A DNA stretch of 64,000 bases. Source: UMGS1663 sp046964515. GTDB lineage: Bacteria > Bacillota > Clostridia > TANB77 > CAG-508. Every line of letters starts with the position of its first letter. The stretch's first letter is position 1. The notes under the pieces are model-generated. The model was not told the DNA's origin. It did not search any database and worked only from the letters and a program-made list of their open reading frames with translations. Both the position numbers and the translations under genes were made by a program. Below are positions 18,392-27,894 of this stretch, piece after piece. The stretch lies in the NCBI GenBank assembly GCA_046964515.1, contig JBKUYM010000005.1, positions 1-64,000 of the forward strand, given 5' to 3'.

Positions 18392-18473
18392 TTTGTCTCC
18401 TTTACTTCTTTTATTTCTTTATTTGTTGCTTTTACCACTTTTCTTTCTCTCCTATATACACTTTCCTTACTTT

Positions 18474-19499
18474 TTAGTAAATAAACATGGCATCTCCAAA
18501 ACTAAAAAATCGATATTTTTCTTTTACGGCATGTTCATAAGCACGCATAATATAGTCTTTTCCAGCTAGTGCAGAAACTAACATGATTAAAGTAGATTCT
18601 GGCAAATGAAAATTGGTAATCAGTGCATCAATACATTTAAATGAATAACCTGGATAAATAAAAATACTAGTATCTCCCTCTACTTCTTTTACCATACCGT
18701 TTTCATCAGCTATGGATTCTAAAACTCTACAAGAAGTCGTACCTACTGCAATCACTCTCTTGCCTTTTTCTTTCGCATGATTAATTTTTTGTACATCTTC
18801 TGCCTTGATATAATAATGTTCACTATGCATATCATGTTCTTCGATATTCTCTACCTTTACAGGTCTAAAAGTACCAATTCCCACATGAAGTGTAACATTA
18901 GCAATTTCCACACCTTTTTGTTTTATTTTTTCTAACAATTCTTCTGTAAAATGTAGTCCAGCCGTTGGTGCTGCTGCAGACCCTTCATATTTAGCATACA
19001 CTGTTTGATAGCGATCCTTATCCTTTAAAGTTTCTTTAATATAAGGAGGTAGTGGCATTAAACCAATTTGATCTAATATTTCGTTAAAAATTCCTTGATA
19101 AGTAAATTGTACTTTTCTACTACCACCTTCCATTTTGTCTAAAATTTCTGCTTTTAATAAACCATTTCCAAATACCACTTTAGCACCTGGTAATAGTTTT
19201 TTACCTGGATTTACCATACATTCCCAAATATCCTTGTCTATACGATTTAGTAATAAAAATTCTACATGGGCACCTGTTTGTTCTTTAACACCATATAATC
19301 TAGCAGGAATCACCTTTGTATTATTTCTTACTAGGCAATCTCCTGGCTCTAAATATTCTATAATATCTTTAAAAATTTTATCTTCTATAGTTTTGTTTGT
19401 TTTATCTAATACCATTAATCTAGAAGTATCTCTATTTGCAATAGGTACTTGTGCAATTAATTCTTTTGGTAATTCATAATTAAAATCTGATACTTTCAT
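18474..19499 (-). CDS. queA: S-adenosylmethionine:tRNA ribosyltransferase-isomerase
   Basis: 341 residues. QueA transfers the ribosyl group of SAM to preQ1-tRNA to make epoxyqueuosine, the step after Tgt. It has the family start MKVSDFNYELPKELIAQ and the blocks GSAAAPTAGLHFTEELL and LHVGIGTFRPVK, plus a C-terminal LITNFHLPESTLIMLVSA. The start ATG has AAAAGGAAGGAATCAAA upstream. It lies 15 bases after the metallopeptidase gene and 82 bases before tgt. Confidence 0.97.
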   Translation of the reverse strand: MKVSDFNYELPKELIAQVPIANRDTSRLMVLDKTNKTIEDKIFKDIIEYLEPGDCLVRNNTKVIPARLYGVKEQTGAHVEFLLLNRIDKDIWECMVNPGKKLLPGAKVVFGNGLLKAEILDKMEGGSRKVQFTYQGIFNEILDQIGLMPLPPYIKETLKDKDRYQTVYAKYEGSAAAPTAGLHFTEELLEKIKQKGVEIANVTLHVGIGTFRPVKVENIEEHDMHSEHYYIKAEDVQKINHAKEKGKRVIAVGTTSCRVLESIADENGMVKEVEGDTSIFIYPGYSFKCIDALITNFHLPESTLIMLVSALAGKDYIMRAYEHAVKEKYRFFSFGDAMFIY

Positions 19500-19514
19500 T
19501 TTGATTCCTTCCTT

Positions 19515-20880
19515 TTAGCTGATTTCATGATTTCCTTGGAACATGGAAATCACTCTTTTTACCATAATTTGTATTTCTTCTATTATATTTTGTGGTTCTT
19601 TAAAATACTCTAAACGATGTGATATTTCAAAGTCTGATGCTTGTACTGGTTTCTTCTTAAAAATTTCTTTTGGTAATCCTATTTTATGGTTCGTATTTGT
19701 CTTAATATTTTGATTCATATAATCCTGATACCAATTTTTTAATCCTATTAATTTTTGTGATGAATAACCATATTTTTCATTATCATGTAGTTGTGGAATT
19801 GTATAATTATATTCTTGTGCATTTCTTTCCAGTGTATGTAAAAATTCATGTATAAAAACTTCTTCTGGAAAAGTATTCACACGATAGTCATATTTATAAA
19901 TATAACTAGTATCGTCATCAGGAAGTCGAATATTGGAAAAACCTATATTTCTATAAGCCATGGAACCGAAGTCCAATCCAATCTGTTATAATTTCTTTAG
20001 CTTGTTTATTGATATCACCTGTACGAAATGCTATAAAAATATGATCATATTTTCCTTGCTCTATATAGGGTCTTAATATATCTTCTATATCACTTGGTGA
20101 AACATAATATCCATTTTCTTTATCGTAGGACATAGATGTGATTGGGGTATTGACTTCTACCATGTCATATTGAATTTTCATTTTATTTTGTGATAATTCT
20201 TGCATAGAAGTTTGAAACCTTCTCATACATTGTTTCATATCCTCCATATCTGTTACAGTTAATTTTAAATCTATTTTTTCATTTACACCATTAATATCCA
20301 AATTTACATTTGTATGATTCATTAACAAACATAAGAAATTCCATTCATTGGTAGTATCTTCTACGCCTGATTCTATCGTAAAGTCAGAAAACCAAGCTGT
20401 TCCTATAGCGTTATCCATATAACTACCTAGTCGAAATTGTATATTAACTTGTGTACGTTCTTTAGCATTAAAAAAGAACTCTAGTTTTGTCCAATCAGTG
20501 GTTCCTACTATATTATCGGATTTTTCTGTTGTCCCTTCTATGCTAATATTCGCTCCTGTATCTGTATTTTCATTTTTTGCTTTTACATCCTTTGTTTTCA
20601 CCATACAGGTTACTTTATAAGGGGTATTCGGTGTTACCTCTATTTTCTTATAAAAAGTGGCATCATTATAGTCTATATTTTCTATTTTATAGCTATTTGT
20701 GTTTGCATATTTTACCTTGTCATCTCTTAGAAATTTAGAAACACCACTTTGGTATTCGGCTTTTGTATATTCATTAAAATTATATTTTTCATAAATTCTA
20801 TAGCCCACTACTAAAGCCATAACAATTATGATAAAAGAAATAAAACTACTTATCCACTTATTTTTCCTTTGTTTCTCCAT
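19515..20880 (-). CDS. Membrane-anchored putative zinc metallopeptidase, split by a CGG +1 frameshift
   Basis: Two frames (20880-19951, 309 codons; 19976-19515, 153 codons) join through C|GGT at CGG 19968-19966 into one 454-residue protein reading DWIGLGSMAYRNIGFSN. It has an N-terminal membrane helix (residues ~10-29), then a beta-sandwich region resembling a carbohydrate-binding module (residues ~60-175, with FFFNAKERTQVNIQFRLGS). The C-terminal part contains the zinc motif HEFLH in FIHEFLHTLERNAQEY. The catalytic motif lies after the shift, so only the shifted product would be active. Family not identified; peptidase function inferred from HExxH. It probably shares a transcript with queA. 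Confidence 0.78.
19966..19968 (-). other. CGG +1 frameshift site in metallopeptidase gene
   Basis: In-frame context GGA CTT CGG TTC CAT GGC TTA TAG (codon 305). Skipping the C gives CTT|GGT TCC ATG GCT, i.e. GLGSMAYRN, and opens the HExxH-containing frame. Confidence 0.85.
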
Positions 20881-21010
20881 TTTTTCTTAACTTCCTTTTT
20901 TGTTTTCTTGCCTTCTATTATACTTTCTTTTCGCTAGAAAAGCAATAGTTATGCCTATTGGATATATGACTATTGTTCCAATTTTAAGCTATATACTTCT
21001 TTTTTATTTT

Positions 21011-21047
21011 AAAAATTGCCAAAAGGAATCTTTCCTTTCAGCAATTT
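21011..21047 (-). terminator. Terminator downstream of ileS
   Basis: On the minus strand AATTGC..AAAGGAA pairs with TTCCTTT..GCAATT, followed by a T run, just past the ileS stop at 21060. Confidence 0.8.
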
Positions 21048-21059
21048 CTAATTTTTTTC

Positions 21060-24000
21060 TTATTTAACAACTTCTACTTCTAATTCTAACGCTTCTCCAT
21101 TGATAGTTGTTTTTGTATACTGATTTCTTTCATTATTATAATAAATATGCTCTGCTAGTGTATCTTTTTGGATATCTGCTTCATATTTTTTTATGATATT
21201 TTCTAGTGTTTTATTTCCCGTTACATATAAGTTAATTCTATCTAACACTTCAAAACCACTATCTTTTCTCATATTTTGTACTTTAGATAAAATTTCTCTT
21301 ACAAAACCTTCTTCTTTCAATTCTTCTGTAATCTGTGTATCCAAGACAACACCTATTTCACCTTCACCCGCAAAAGCATATCCTTCTTTTCCTTGCATCG
21401 TTACTAATAGATTTTCGCTATTTAAAACAATTTGGGTATCTTCTATGGTAATAATTTCTTCTCCGCCATTTTGTATTTTCGTAGCTAATTGCATTTGATC
21501 ACATTTAGCAATTTGTGCTTTAATACTTGGAATAAATTTACCATAAACTTTTCCTAAAACTGGTAGGTTAGGCTTTATTTCAAAATCCACATATTTAGAC
21601 ATGTCTCCACCTAATTCTACTTTTTTAATATTTAATTCCTCTTTAACAATATCTCCATAGTATTCTGGTAGTTCTGTTACAGAAATTAACATTTCTGAAA
21701 GTGGTTGTCTATTTTTAATATTTGCTGCATTTCTAGCACTTCTTCCTAATTTTACAATCGTATAAGCTAAATCCATTTCTTTTTCTAAGTCTTTATCAAT
21801 CGATTTTTCTTCTACTTGAGGCCATTGACATAAATGAATACTTTCTGGCGCCTCGTTATCTAATCTTACTACTAAATTTTGATAAATTTCTTCTGTCATA
21901 AATGGTACAAATGGTGCTGCCACTTTACACAAAGTAACTAATACATAGTATAAGGTAGCAAAAGCTGCTTTCTTGTCTTGCGTTAAATCATGTGCCCAGA
22001 ATCTAGAACGATTTCTTCGTACATACCAGTTTGATAACTCATCTGTAAAACTTTCAATTTGTAATGCACTATTGGTAATATCATATTTTTCTAATTTTTC
22101 ATCTACTTCTTTTATTAAGGTATTTAATTTTGAAATAATCCATTTATCCATTACATTTTCTGATACGATTTTTCCAAAAGTTAATGGATTTATTTGATCA
22201 ATTTCAGCATAAAGTACATAGAAAGAATATACATTCCATAAAGTACTTAAAAACTTTCTTTGTGATTCTTCTACATCTTTAATAGAAAATCTTGTTGGAA
22301 GCCATGGACTACTTGCTGTATAGAAGTGCCATCTGGTAGCATCTGCCCCTACAGAATTTAATACATCAAATGGATCTACAACATTGCCTAAATGTTTCGA
22401 CATTTTCAATCCTTTACTATCTAACACATGCCCTAACACAATACAGTTTTCAAAAGCTGGTTTATCAAAAATGCAAGTAGAAATAGCTAATAATGTATAA
22501 AACCATCCTCTGGTTTGATCTACTGCTTCTGATATAAATTGTGCTGGGAAGTTTTGTTCAAATACTTCTTTATTTTCAAATGGATAGTGTAATTGTGCAA
22601 AAGGCATAGAGCCAGAATCAAACCAACAATCAATTACTTCCTTTTCTCTTACCATTTCTTTTCCACAATCAGGACAAGTTAAATGAATATTATCTATATA
22701 AGGTTTATGTAATTCTATATTGTCAGGTACCTGGTTTCCTTTTTGTTTTAGTTCTTCAATAGAACCTATACATTCCATGTGTCCACATTCACATCTCCAA
22801 ATTGGTAGTGGTGTTCCCCAATAACGATCTCTAGAAATTCCCCAATCAATTACATTTTCTAAAAACTTACCAAAACGACCTGTTCGAATAGTATCTGGCA
22901 TCCAATTAATCTTATTATTATTTTCTAGTAAGTTATCACGAACTGCTGTCATCTTTACGAACCAACTTTCTTTTGGATAGTATAAAAGTGGCGTATCACA
23001 TCTCCAACAATGTGGATAACTATGCATATGTCTTGCAGAACTAAATAACTTATTTTGTTTAGCAAGCCAAATACAAATATCTTTATCACAGTTCTTTACA
23101 AATTTTCCTGCCCAAGGTTCTACTTCTTCTACAAATTTTCCTTCTTTATCTACTAAGTTTATAAAAGCTATTCCATTTTGCTTAGAAACAAAACTATCAT
23201 CTTCTCCATAAGCTGGTGCAATATGCACTATTCCTGTACCATCTGTTAGTGTAACATAGTCTCCATGAATAACGACAAATGCTTTTCCTTCTACTTGTGC
23301 AAAAGGCATTAGCTGTTCATATTGCATTCCTAGTAGTTCAGAACCTTTTACTTCTTTTAGAATTTCATATTCTATTCCTTTTAATACTTCTGGAATTAAA
23401 TCTTTTGCTAAAATATAAACTTCCTCTTTACCTTCTTCTTGCACTTTTCCATCAATAATTGGTTTTGCTACTTTTACATAACTATAGGTATATGCCTTAT
23501 TCACACAAAGTGCTAAATTAGATGGTAATGTCCATGGTGTCGTTGTCCAGGCTAAAAAGTATACATTTTCTTCTCCTACCACTTTAAATTTACAAGTACA
23601 TGTTAAATCCTGTACATCTTTATATCCTTGTGCTACTTCATGAGAAGAAAGTGCAGTTCCACACCTTGGACAATATGGCATAACTTTATGGCCTTCATAT
23701 AATAGTCCTTTATCCCACATTTGTTTTAGAGCCCACCATTCAGACTCAATATAGGGATTATGATAGGTTACATAGGGGTGTTCCATATCTACCCAATAGC
23801 CTATTTGATCTGTCATTTTTTCCCACATAGACACATAGGTAAATACACTTTCTTTACACTCATCAATAAATTTTTCTACACCATAATCTTCAATTTGTTC
23901 TTTTCCAGAAATACCCAATTTCTTTTCAACTTCTAGTTCCACTGGAAGCCCATGGGTATCCCATCCAGCCTTACGAATAACATCATAGCCTTTCATAACT

Positions 24001-24218
24001 TTATATCTTGGGATAATATCTTTCATAACTCTTGTTAAAATATGTCCCACATGTGGCTTACCATTGGCTGTTGGTGGTCCATCATAAAAAGTAAAATACT
24101 TTTTCCCTTTATTCTTATCGAAATTTTTATGGATAATATCTTTTTTCTTCCATAAATGCATTACTTCTTGTTCCATTCCCACAAAGCCGTCTTCTTTTAG
24201 TTCCACTTTTTTATACAT
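21060..24218 (-). CDS. ileS: Isoleucyl-tRNA synthetase (type 2 / eukaryote-like)
   Basis: 1052 residues from ATG 24218 (MYKKVELKEDGF), preceded by GGGGAG; the longer frame from 24278 has no site. Class Ia signatures are present: HIGH as PPTANGKPHVGHILTRV and KMSKS as GLKMSKHLGN. There is a CP1 editing region and zinc-type CPRCGT and CPDCGK pairs. The HIGH region and length resemble the second IleRS type found in Clostridia and eukaryotes, which is generally less sensitive to mupirocin (family knowledge). It is controlled with the upstream DUF1653 gene by an Ile T-box. No in-frame CGG. Confidence 0.97.
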   Translation of the reverse strand: MYKKVELKEDGFVGMEQEVMHLWKKKDIIHKNFDKNKGKKYFTFYDGPPTANGKPHVGHILTRVMKDIIPRYKVMKGYDVIRKAGWDTHGLPVELEVEKKLGISGKEQIEDYGVEKFIDECKESVFTYVSMWEKMTDQIGYWVDMEHPYVTYHNPYIESEWWALKQMWDKGLLYEGHKVMPYCPRCGTALSSHEVAQGYKDVQDLTCTCKFKVVGEENVYFLAWTTTPWTLPSNLALCVNKAYTYSYVKVAKPIIDGKVQEEGKEEVYILAKDLIPEVLKGIEYEILKEVKGSELLGMQYEQLMPFAQVEGKAFVVIHGDYVTLTDGTGIVHIAPAYGEDDSFVSKQNGIAFINLVDKEGKFVEEVEPWAGKFVKNCDKDICIWLAKQNKLFSSARHMHSYPHCWRCDTPLLYYPKESWFVKMTAVRDNLLENNNKINWMPDTIRTGRFGKFLENVIDWGISRDRYWGTPLPIWRCECGHMECIGSIEELKQKGNQVPDNIELHKPYIDNIHLTCPDCGKEMVREKEVIDCWFDSGSMPFAQLHYPFENKEVFEQNFPAQFISEAVDQTRGWFYTLLAISTCIFDKPAFENCIVLGHVLDSKGLKMSKHLGNVVDPFDVLNSVGADATRWHFYTASSPWLPTRFSIKDVEESQRKFLSTLWNVYSFYVLYAEIDQINPLTFGKIVSENVMDKWIISKLNTLIKEVDEKLEKYDITNSALQIESFTDELSNWYVRRNRSRFWAHDLTQDKKAAFATLYYVLVTLCKVAAPFVPFMTEEIYQNLVVRLDNEAPESIHLCQWPQVEEKSIDKDLEKEMDLAYTIVKLGRSARNAANIKNRQPLSEMLISVTELPEYYGDIVKEELNIKKVELGGDMSKYVDFEIKPNLPVLGKVYGKFIPSIKAQIAKCDQMQLATKIQNGGEEIITIEDTQIVLNSENLLVTMQGKEGYAFAGEGEIGVVLDTQITEELKEEGFVREILSKVQNMRKDSGFEVLDRINLYVTGNKTLENIIKKYEADIQKDTLAEHIYYNNERNQYTKTTINGEALELEVEVVK

Positions 24219-24301
24219 GCTTATTTCTCCCCTTCCATATTTTAGCTTTGTATTAAGAGCACTATTTTTTATGCTCAAAAGCTTTCACTTTTAAAATACT
24301 T

Positions 24302-24565
24302 TTATTTCAAATAGTTTTTTTCTATTTCTTCTACTAATTCAAATCTATGTTTTTGTCCTGTAATATTATCTGGTCTTTCTGGTATTTCTTCTAAAAACAT
24401 TTTTTCTGGTCTAATCCATATAGAACCTTCTTTATCATTTCTATTATATAAAGATTTATAAATTACCATTCTTTCTTTTGTCTCTGATGATTGACCAATA
24501 TTTTCTACGAAACAATAATTTCCCTTAAAATGTCTATACACTCTTCCTACTTTTACCTCTTCCAT
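24302..24565 (-). CDS. DUF1653 family protein
   Basis: 87 residues. The pattern VGRVYRHFKGNYCFVENIGQ, then SETKERMVIYKSLY and IWIRPEKMFLEEI matches the DUF1653 family (YRHFKG...VYxxLY...WVRPxxMF). Function unknown. It is the first gene after the Ile T-box and lies 83 bases before ileS, so its expression should respond to isoleucyl-tRNA charging. The start ATG has AAAGGAGGAGAAAA upstream. Confidence 0.85.
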   Translation of the reverse strand: MEEVKVGRVYRHFKGNYCFVENIGQSSETKERMVIYKSLYNRNDKEGSIWIRPEKMFLEEIPERPDNITGQKHRFELVEEIEKNYLK

Positions 24566-24588
24566 TTTTTCTCCTCCTTTTTTATATC

Positions 24589-24863
24589 AAAAAAACCTCT
24601 TCATCCTTATATACTAGGACGAAAAGGTTATCTTTTCCGCGGTACCACCTAAATTAAAAATTGCTATTGCTTTACAATTTTTCACTTATCCTCTTTAACG
24701 CAGAGTATCTTACGTTTATACTTAATTTCTATATAGATTTCAGTATAAAAACAACATAGGTGATAACAAATAAAACAGTAACTACTAGAATTCCACCTAT
24801 CTCTAGCTCTCTATTGACTTATCTTATTTGTGTTGTCCTTGTTTTCGTTTTTCTTTATTTATG
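24589..24863 (-). promoter_or_regulatory. T-box leader (isoleucine)
   Basis: The conserved T-box sequence AGGTGGTACCGCGG lies at 24650-24637 on the minus strand. It is followed by a terminator (AACCTTTTCGTCCT pairing with AGGATGAAGAGGTT, then T7). Stem I is closed by ATAGG/CCTAT. The bases GTT ATC A before CCTAT put ATC (Ile) in the specifier position, consistent with the ileS target. Structure inferred by eye. Confidence 0.92.
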
Positions 24864-24869
24864 CTATTT

Positions 24870-24898
24870 ATCATAACATCTTTTGTTTTAAAATGCAA
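24870..24898 (-). promoter_or_regulatory. Sigma-A promoter of the ileS T-box unit
   Basis: TTGCAT and TATGAT separated by exactly 17 bases on the minus strand, about 7 bases before the inferred start of the T-box transcript. Confidence 0.6.
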
Positions 24899-25003
24899 TA
24901 CTATTGCTTATTTTTCTTGGAAATGGAAGTTACGATTTAACTTCTTATTTTGATTAAACTATTTTTGAAGAAAAATTCGTGGGCTATTTTTTTGTTCTAT
25001 ATA

Positions 25004-25564
25004 TTAATGTTTTAGCCCACCTATTTGTGATAACTCTATTATTTTTATTTTATTTTTTTCATTTTCTTGTTTTAAATATCGTATATCTTGTTTATGTTCC
25101 TCTATTCTTTTATTAGCATCTTGTCTTGTTTCAAATAGAATAGAAATTTTATCGCTATATTCTTTTTCCATCAGCATGGTTGAATTTTCTACTATGGTTA
25201 AACAATCTATTACTTCTCTTATTTGTAATTCGACTTTTCTAAATCTATTTTCCATATTTTCTTGTATACTTTTTATATTTCTTTGCATGTTCTTTATTTC
25301 AGTTTTCATTGTCTTCATCTCAGTTTGCATAGATTTCATCTCGTTTTGCATTATCTTCATCTCATCTTGCATTATAATCATATCACTTTGTATTGTTTTC
25401 ATATCGCTTTGCATTATATTTATATCACTTTGCATTGTTTTTGTGTCAGTTTGCATTGTTTGCATATCGGCTTTCATTGCTTTCATATCATCTTGCATAA
25501 GTTGCATGTTTATTTGTATATTCTGCAAAATTTCTAAAATCTGTGTTTGCATATTTGTCTCCAT
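25004..25564 (-). CDS. Heptad-repeat coiled-coil protein
   Basis: 186 residues. Residues ~20-105 are a run of 7-residue units of the MKxMQxDMKT type (MQTDTKTMQSDINIMQSDMK), encoded by 21-base tandem repeats. They are followed by an ordinary helical region ending KIKIIELSQIGGLKH. The perfect heptad spacing with hydrophobic Met/Ile predicts a long parallel coiled coil. There is no signal peptide or membrane span. Function unknown; similar Met/Gln-rich repeats occur in phage- and Clostridia-encoded proteins. The repeat makes copy-number variation likely. Its start has AAAGGAGGCAAAGTAAA upstream. Confidence 0.75.
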   Translation of the reverse strand: METNMQTQILEILQNIQINMQLMQDDMKAMKADMQTMQTDTKTMQSDINIMQSDMKTIQSDMIIMQDEMKIMQNEMKSMQTEMKTMKTEIKNMQRNIKSIQENMENRFRKVELQIREVIDCLTIVENSTMLMEKEYSDKISILFETRQDANKRIEEHKQDIRYLKQENEKNKIKIIELSQIGGLKH

Positions 25565-25781
25565 TTTACTTTGCCTCCTTTCTTATGTAAGTTGGTACCT
25601 TGGTAGATTTTAGTATAGCATATAATCCACACTCTTTCTATATATTTAGTAAATCTTTTTCTAAAATCTTTCGACAAAATCTGTGATATTCTATGCTTAG
25701 CGTATCTCTCTCATTAATGCTTTTCTTTTTTTACATTTCATAAAATAGATTTAATAAACACTATTTCTTTTTCACTTTCAT

Positions 25782-25816
25782 AAAAAAATTGCTAGACTAT
25801 GTCTAACAATTTTTTT
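25782..25816 (-). terminator. Terminator downstream of clpX
   Basis: AAAAAAATTG-TAGAC/GTCTA-CAATTTTTTT hairpin immediately after the clpX stop. Confidence 0.8.
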
Positions 25817-25817
25817 A

Positions 25818-27125
25818 TTATGCAGTTTCTTCTTTATTTGTATTTTTTCTAATCGGTTTTTCTTCCTTTTTAACTACTTTATTTTCATTAATTACTAATG
25901 TTGGTGATTCTTGATTTAATACTGTATTCTTTGTAACAATGCACTTTTCAATTTTAGGATTAGAAGGAATTTCGAACATAATATCTCTCATAATTTCTTC
26001 GATAATAGATCTAAGTCCTCTTGCACCAGTTTTTCTTTCAATAGCTTTATCGACAATTGCTTCTAATGCTTCTTGTTCAAATTCTAATTCTACATCATCT
26101 AATTTTAATAATTTTTGATATTGTTTAATTAAAGCATTCTTTGGTTTCGTTACAATATCAATTAACGTTGCTCTGTCCAATTCCCTTAAAGTCGCTACAA
26201 TTGGTAATCTTCCTACAAATTCTGGTATCAATCCAAATTTTAACAAATCTTGTGGTAGTAATTCTTCATATACTTTATATTTATCAATTTCTTTACTACT
26301 TTTTACATCTGCTCCAAAGCCAATTGCTTTCGTTCCAATACGTTCATTAATAATTTTGTCTAACCCTTCAAAAGCACCGCCACATATAAATAGGATATTT
26401 TCTGTATTAATTTGAATTAATTCTTGATGTGGATGTTTTCTTCCTCCTTGTGGTGGAACAGAGGCTACCGTGCCTTCTACAATTTTTAATAAAGCTTGTT
26501 GCACACCTTCTCCACTCACATCTCTAGTAATAGAAGGATTTTCTGATTTTCTGGTAATCTTATCAATTTCATCAATATAAATAATTCCTTTTTCTGCCTT
26601 TTCCACTTCGTAATCTGCATTTTGAATTAATTTTAGTAAAATATTTTCGACATCTTCCCCCACATAGCCTGCTTCTGTTAGAGTGGTAGCATCTGCTATG
26701 GCAAAAGGTACTTTCAAAATTCTAGCAAGGGTTTGTGCTAAAAGCGTTTTTCCACAACCAGTTGGTCCTAATAGTAATACATTACTTTTTTGAATTTCCA
26801 CATCATCTTCATTTTTCTGTGGATAATTAATCCTTTTATAATGATTATATACCGCTACCGCCAATGTTTTTTTTGCTTCATCTTGACCAATAACATAGTT
26901 ATCCAATATTTGTTTAATTTCAGACGGACTTGGCAGTTTTTCTTCTTCTTTATTATTTAATGTATATGTTACATCCTCTTCACTGCAACTATCACTATCT
27001 ATAATATTAGAACAAACTTTAATACATTCATCACAGATAAATACACCAGGTCCTGCAATAATTCTTTCTACAGCATCTTGTGATTTACCACAAAATGAGC
27101 ATTTTACATTACTATTTTTTGTCAC
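25818..27125 (-). CDS. clpX: ATP-dependent Clp protease ATP-binding subunit ClpX
   Basis: 435 residues. The N-terminal zinc-binding domain is CSFCGKSQ...CDECIKVC. The AAA+ module has Walker A GPTGCGKTLLAQTLA, Walker B IIYIDEIDKI and pore-loop TEAGYVGEDVENI. The ClpP-contact IGF loop is IGFGADVKS, and GARGLRSIIEEIM is the sensor 2 region. ClpX unfolds tagged substrates and feeds them to ClpP. It is the last gene of tig-clpP-clpX. A ~35-residue Lys/Glu-rich tail ends the protein. Confidence 0.98.
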   Translation of the reverse strand: MTKNSNVKCSFCGKSQDAVERIIAGPGVFICDECIKVCSNIIDSDSCSEEDVTYTLNNKEEEKLPSPSEIKQILDNYVIGQDEAKKTLAVAVYNHYKRINYPQKNEDDVEIQKSNVLLLGPTGCGKTLLAQTLARILKVPFAIADATTLTEAGYVGEDVENILLKLIQNADYEVEKAEKGIIYIDEIDKITRKSENPSITRDVSGEGVQQALLKIVEGTVASVPPQGGRKHPHQELIQINTENILFICGGAFEGLDKIINERIGTKAIGFGADVKSSKEIDKYKVYEELLPQDLLKFGLIPEFVGRLPIVATLRELDRATLIDIVTKPKNALIKQYQKLLKLDDVELEFEQEALEAIVDKAIERKTGARGLRSIIEEIMRDIMFEIPSNPKIEKCIVTKNTVLNQESPTLVINENKVVKKEEKPIRKNTNKEETA

Positions 27126-27187
27126 TTTCCTTCTCCTTTTATTTCTATCTTTTATTCTTTGGTTATTATAATCGTTTCTACTCTATT

Positions 27188-27790
27188 TTATGCTTTTTTC
27201 TCTAAAATGCCATCAATTAATCCATACTCTAATGCTTCTTGTGCTGTCATCCAGTGATCTCTTTCTGTATCTCTATTAATTATTTCGATTGGCTGACCTG
27301 TTTTTTCACTCAATAATTGATTTAGTTTTTCCCTCGTTTTTATCATATGATCTGCATGAATTTTAATTTCTGTAGTTTGTCCTGCAATTCCATTTCCTCC
27401 AATTAATGGTTGATGAATTAAAATTTCAGAATTTGGTGTTGCAAATCTCTTTCCTTTTTCTCCAGAAGCCAAAAGTACAGAACCCATACTAGCAGCTAAA
27501 CCTATACACATAGTAGAAACTGGACATTTAATATAATTCATCGTATCTACAATTCCCATTCCATCTGTAATAGATCCTCCAGGACTATTAATATATAAGA
27601 AAATTTCTTTATCTGGATCTTCTGACTCTAAGAATAGTAATTGTGCAATCACTAAACTAGCAGAAGTTGGATTTACATCTTCTCCTAAGAAGATAATTCT
27701 ATCTTTTAATAATCTAGAAAAAATGTCATAAGACCTTTCTCCTTTGGCTGTTTGTTCAATAACATAGGGAACTAAACTATTTTGTAACAT
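27188..27790 (-). CDS. clpP: ATP-dependent Clp protease proteolytic subunit ClpP
   Basis: 200 residues from ATG 27790 (MLQNSLVPYVIEQ), which has AAAGGAGGAAAG upstream; the longer frame to 27871 is upstream read-through. The catalytic Ser is in GLAASMGSVLLASG, His in EILIHQPLIGG, and Asp in the RDTERDHWM region. ClpP forms the tetradecameric serine protease chamber. It lies 62 bases before clpX and about 105 bases after tig. Confidence 0.98.
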   Translation of the reverse strand: MLQNSLVPYVIEQTAKGERSYDIFSRLLKDRIIFLGEDVNPTSASLVIAQLLFLESEDPDKEIFLYINSPGGSITDGMGIVDTMNYIKCPVSTMCIGLAASMGSVLLASGEKGKRFATPNSEILIHQPLIGGNGIAGQTTEIKIHADHMIKTREKLNQLLSEKTGQPIEIINRDTERDHWMTAQEALEYGLIDGILEKKA

Positions 27791-27894
27791 ACTACTTTCC
27801 TCCTTTAATTTATATATAAAGCGTAAAAAGTTAGTGGCAACCGCTTCTTTATTTTTAAATAAATTGTTCACCCCTAACTTTTCCCTTTATTACA

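Noticed and set aside
25176..25613. Plus-strand ORFs rich in Ile/Ser/Phe opposite the coiled-coil gene
   Set aside because: They are the mirror of the 21-base repeats in the minus-strand gene and lack a ribosome binding site.
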